From an uncultured Pirellula sp. (lineage in GTDB: Bacteria > Planctomycetota > Planctomycetia > Pirellulales > Pirellulaceae), in assembly GCA_903892365.1 (NCBI GenBank), contig CAITIF010000957.1, positions 1 through 6,694 on the forward strand: a stretch of DNA of 6,694 nt, written 5' to 3'. Below are positions 5,346 through 6,694 of this stretch, one piece after another (the stretch's first letter is position 1; every line of letters begins with the position of its first letter). The notes beneath the pieces were generated by a model. That model worked only from the letters and a program-made list of their open reading frames with translations. It was not told the DNA's origin and ran no database searches. Made by a program: the position numbers and the translations under genes.

Positions 5346-6694
5346 TTACTCCGAAATAAGCTTTTCCGGCTGCACTAAATTCAGGTAATGTCCGTGGTCG
5401 GCCGTCACGATAACCAACGAATCTTTCCATGCGTTTTTCCGTTCGATCCAATCAAAAATCGACTTCACCGCTGCTTCGCCGCTGAAAACGGCCCCGATCG
5501 AACTGTCGATATTGTTGGCATGATTGGCCCAATCGACGTCCCCCGCTTCCACCATCAACCAAAAACCCTCTTCGTCCGTCTCCAGGACCTGAATGGCGGC
5601 CTCCGTCATCTGAGCTAAAGTGGGATTCTCGTCAAGGTCCGCTTGGGTGTAAGTCTCAACCGGCTCTTTCATGTCAACAACAGGCTTGAAATCACCGTTG
5701 GCGGTTTGATAGGGAAGGTGCCCATTTTTAACGCCAAAGAAGCCAAACAATCGACTTTTTCTAGAAGATGCATTGGCAGCCGCAAGCTGCAAAACTTCGG
5801 CCCCCGATTTTCCCGGCGTTCGCTTCGCGACCACATACTTGGATGAAGGACTCCCAGAATCCAAGTCGATAGCCTTTAAATCTTCTTCGGCCACATAACG
5901 ATTTCCAGGCACAAAATTCTGACCGTGTCCGTCGGGCTTCTGAGTTTCCTCGCCATAGCCGCAACCGATCACCACCTCCAAACCAGGGGATGGATTGCTT
6001 CGACGGGACACACTTGGTAGGCCCAGCATATCGCGAGTCAGATCCTGATAATCGTCTCGACTTACATTGGTTGCGTAGCTTGCCGCTGGTGTTGCGTGAC
6101 TGATGGGAACACTCGTAACCGCTCCCGCAGAGAATTTCTTGGTGCGTTGGACGTATTGCGCAATGGTCTCAACCGACTTTAAGCTTCCATCCAAGTTTAA
6201 GGCTCCGTTGATTGCTTTGACACCGGCGGTCATCGAAGTCGCGGAGGAAGACGAATCGGTGTACGCATGATCCGAGATCTTGGAACGGCCAATCAAGTAG
6301 TCGACATCTGCAGGTTTCGACCAGGGATACGCCCCACCCAATCGAGCATCATAGCCGCCAAGCTTCGTGACTGGCTTTACGTTCTGCTGTGCATCTACGT
6401 CCGTTTCAACTTGATCCCCATATGGACTGGTGACGACAAACCCGTAATCGGTTTCACATCGATCGTAATCTAGAAAAAGGAGACCTGTTCCCTTTCCTTC
6501 GGTGTAAGCCACTTTTCCAGTCTTGACCATTGCAGCAGCTTGAGTCGTTTGCCAATCCATTCCATCAAATACAACCAAGAACACGAATTTCTTCCCAAGC
6601 TCATCCATTGCGCGGCGTTGCAACCGGTAAATGTCCGTTTGATCACCGTATGCAGCCTGCTCATTCAGCGTGTTGTCGGGCAGCTGTCCATAAA
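5346..6694 (-). CDS. PhoA-family alkaline phosphatase, N-terminus outside window
   Basis: The frame is open from the right edge (first full codon 6690-6692) to TAA at 5346-5348, giving 448 visible residues. A TTG at 6621-6623 could be mistaken for a start, but the frame continues upstream with protein-like sequence (YGDQTDIYR) and no stop. It should hydrolyse phosphomonoesters outside the cytoplasm. Visible residues (fragment numbering) are Asp43 in FDGMD; the nucleophile Ser147 in TDSSSS; His199 and Thr201 in SHATPA; Glu382, Asp387 and His391 in VEAGDVDWANH; and Asp432 and His433 in TADHGH. These match E. coli Asp51, Ser102, Asp153 (here His), Thr155, Glu322, Asp327, His331, Asp369 and His370. 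Trp388 replaces E. coli Lys328. The His/Trp pair is known from Vibrio-type enzymes. The protein ends 15 residues after His433, so the usual later zinc-ligand His (E. coli His412) is not seen. It is co-oriented with the sigma-kinase cluster, 224 bp away. Confidence 0.93.
   Translation of the reverse strand, partial: YGQLPDNTLNEQAAYGDQTDIYRLQRRAMDELGKKFVFLVVFDGMDWQTTQAAAMVKTGKVAYTEGKGTGLLFLDYDRCETDYGFVVTSPYGDQVETDVDAQQNVKPVTKLGGYDARLGGAYPWSKPADVDYLIGRSKISDHAYTDSSSSATSMTAGVKAINGALNLDGSLKSVETIAQYVQRTKKFSAGAVTSVPISHATPAASYATNVSRDDYQDLTRDMLGLPSVSRRSNPSPGLEVVIGCGYGEETQKPDGHGQNFVPGNRYVAEEDLKAIDLDSGSPSSKYVVAKRTPGKSGAEVLQLAAANASSRKSRLFGFFGVKNGHLPYQTANGDFKPVVDMKEPVETYTQADLDENPTLAQMTEAAIQVLETDEEGFWLMVEAGDVDWANHANNIDSSIGAVFSGEAAVKSIFDWIERKNAWKDSLVIVTADHGHYLNLVQPEKLISE

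Noticed and set aside
1..6694. tRNA, rRNA, CRISPR array, transposase or integrase
   Set aside because: No cloverleaf-like segment, spaced direct repeats, or recombinase motifs were seen on either strand.

Overview
The window looks like chromosomal DNA from a planctomycete, probably of the Rhodopirellula/Blastopirellula/Pirellula kind. This is inferred from gene content and style, since no marker gene is present. The clues are an ECF sigma factor overlapping a membrane-bound Hanks-type Ser/Thr kinase, a zinc-ribbon/GYF_2 membrane protein, a heme protein with a single C-terminal CxxCH, a small lipoprotein, moderate GC by eye, and weak or absent Shine-Dalgarno sequences at several starts.

Layout. 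Bases 1-112 (+) are the charged C-terminal tail of a gene that begins outside the window. A small predicted lipoprotein gene follows at 230-862 (+). It converges on a four-gene cluster on the minus strand, which in transcription order is: ECF sigma factor (5121-4465), Ser/Thr kinase with about six C-terminal membrane helices (4468-2690), exported cytochrome c'-like protein (2700-1702), and zinc-ribbon/GYF_2/single-TM protein (1675-914). The sigma and kinase genes overlap by ATGA, the kinase and cytochrome genes overlap by up to 11 bp, and the last gap is 26 bp, so the four are very likely co-transcribed. A plausible sigma-70-type promoter (TTCGCA-N17-TAGAAT) and a good Shine-Dalgarno sequence lie just upstream of the sigma gene. 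Upstream of these, also on the minus strand, is a PhoA-family alkaline phosphatase whose frame stays open to the window edge, so its N-terminus is missing here.

How the genes may work together. The sigma-kinase pair fits the known class of kinase-linked ECF sigma factors, in which phosphorylation rather than a classical anti-sigma factor is thought to control activity. What is unusual is that two further membrane/envelope proteins are tied to the pair: one carrying covalent heme outside the cytoplasm, the other carrying a zinc ribbon and a GYF_2 domain that probably face the cytoplasm. A reasonable but untested reading is a redox- or ligand-responsive envelope signalling module: heme protein, membrane kinase, sigma factor, and an adaptor. 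The alkaline phosphatase and the lipoprotein are neighbours with no demonstrated link to it.

No RNA genes, CRISPR arrays, transposase genes or integrase genes were seen. One intergenic stretch (about 5164-5370) is stop-free in one frame on each strand and is flagged as a possible repeat or gene remnant.
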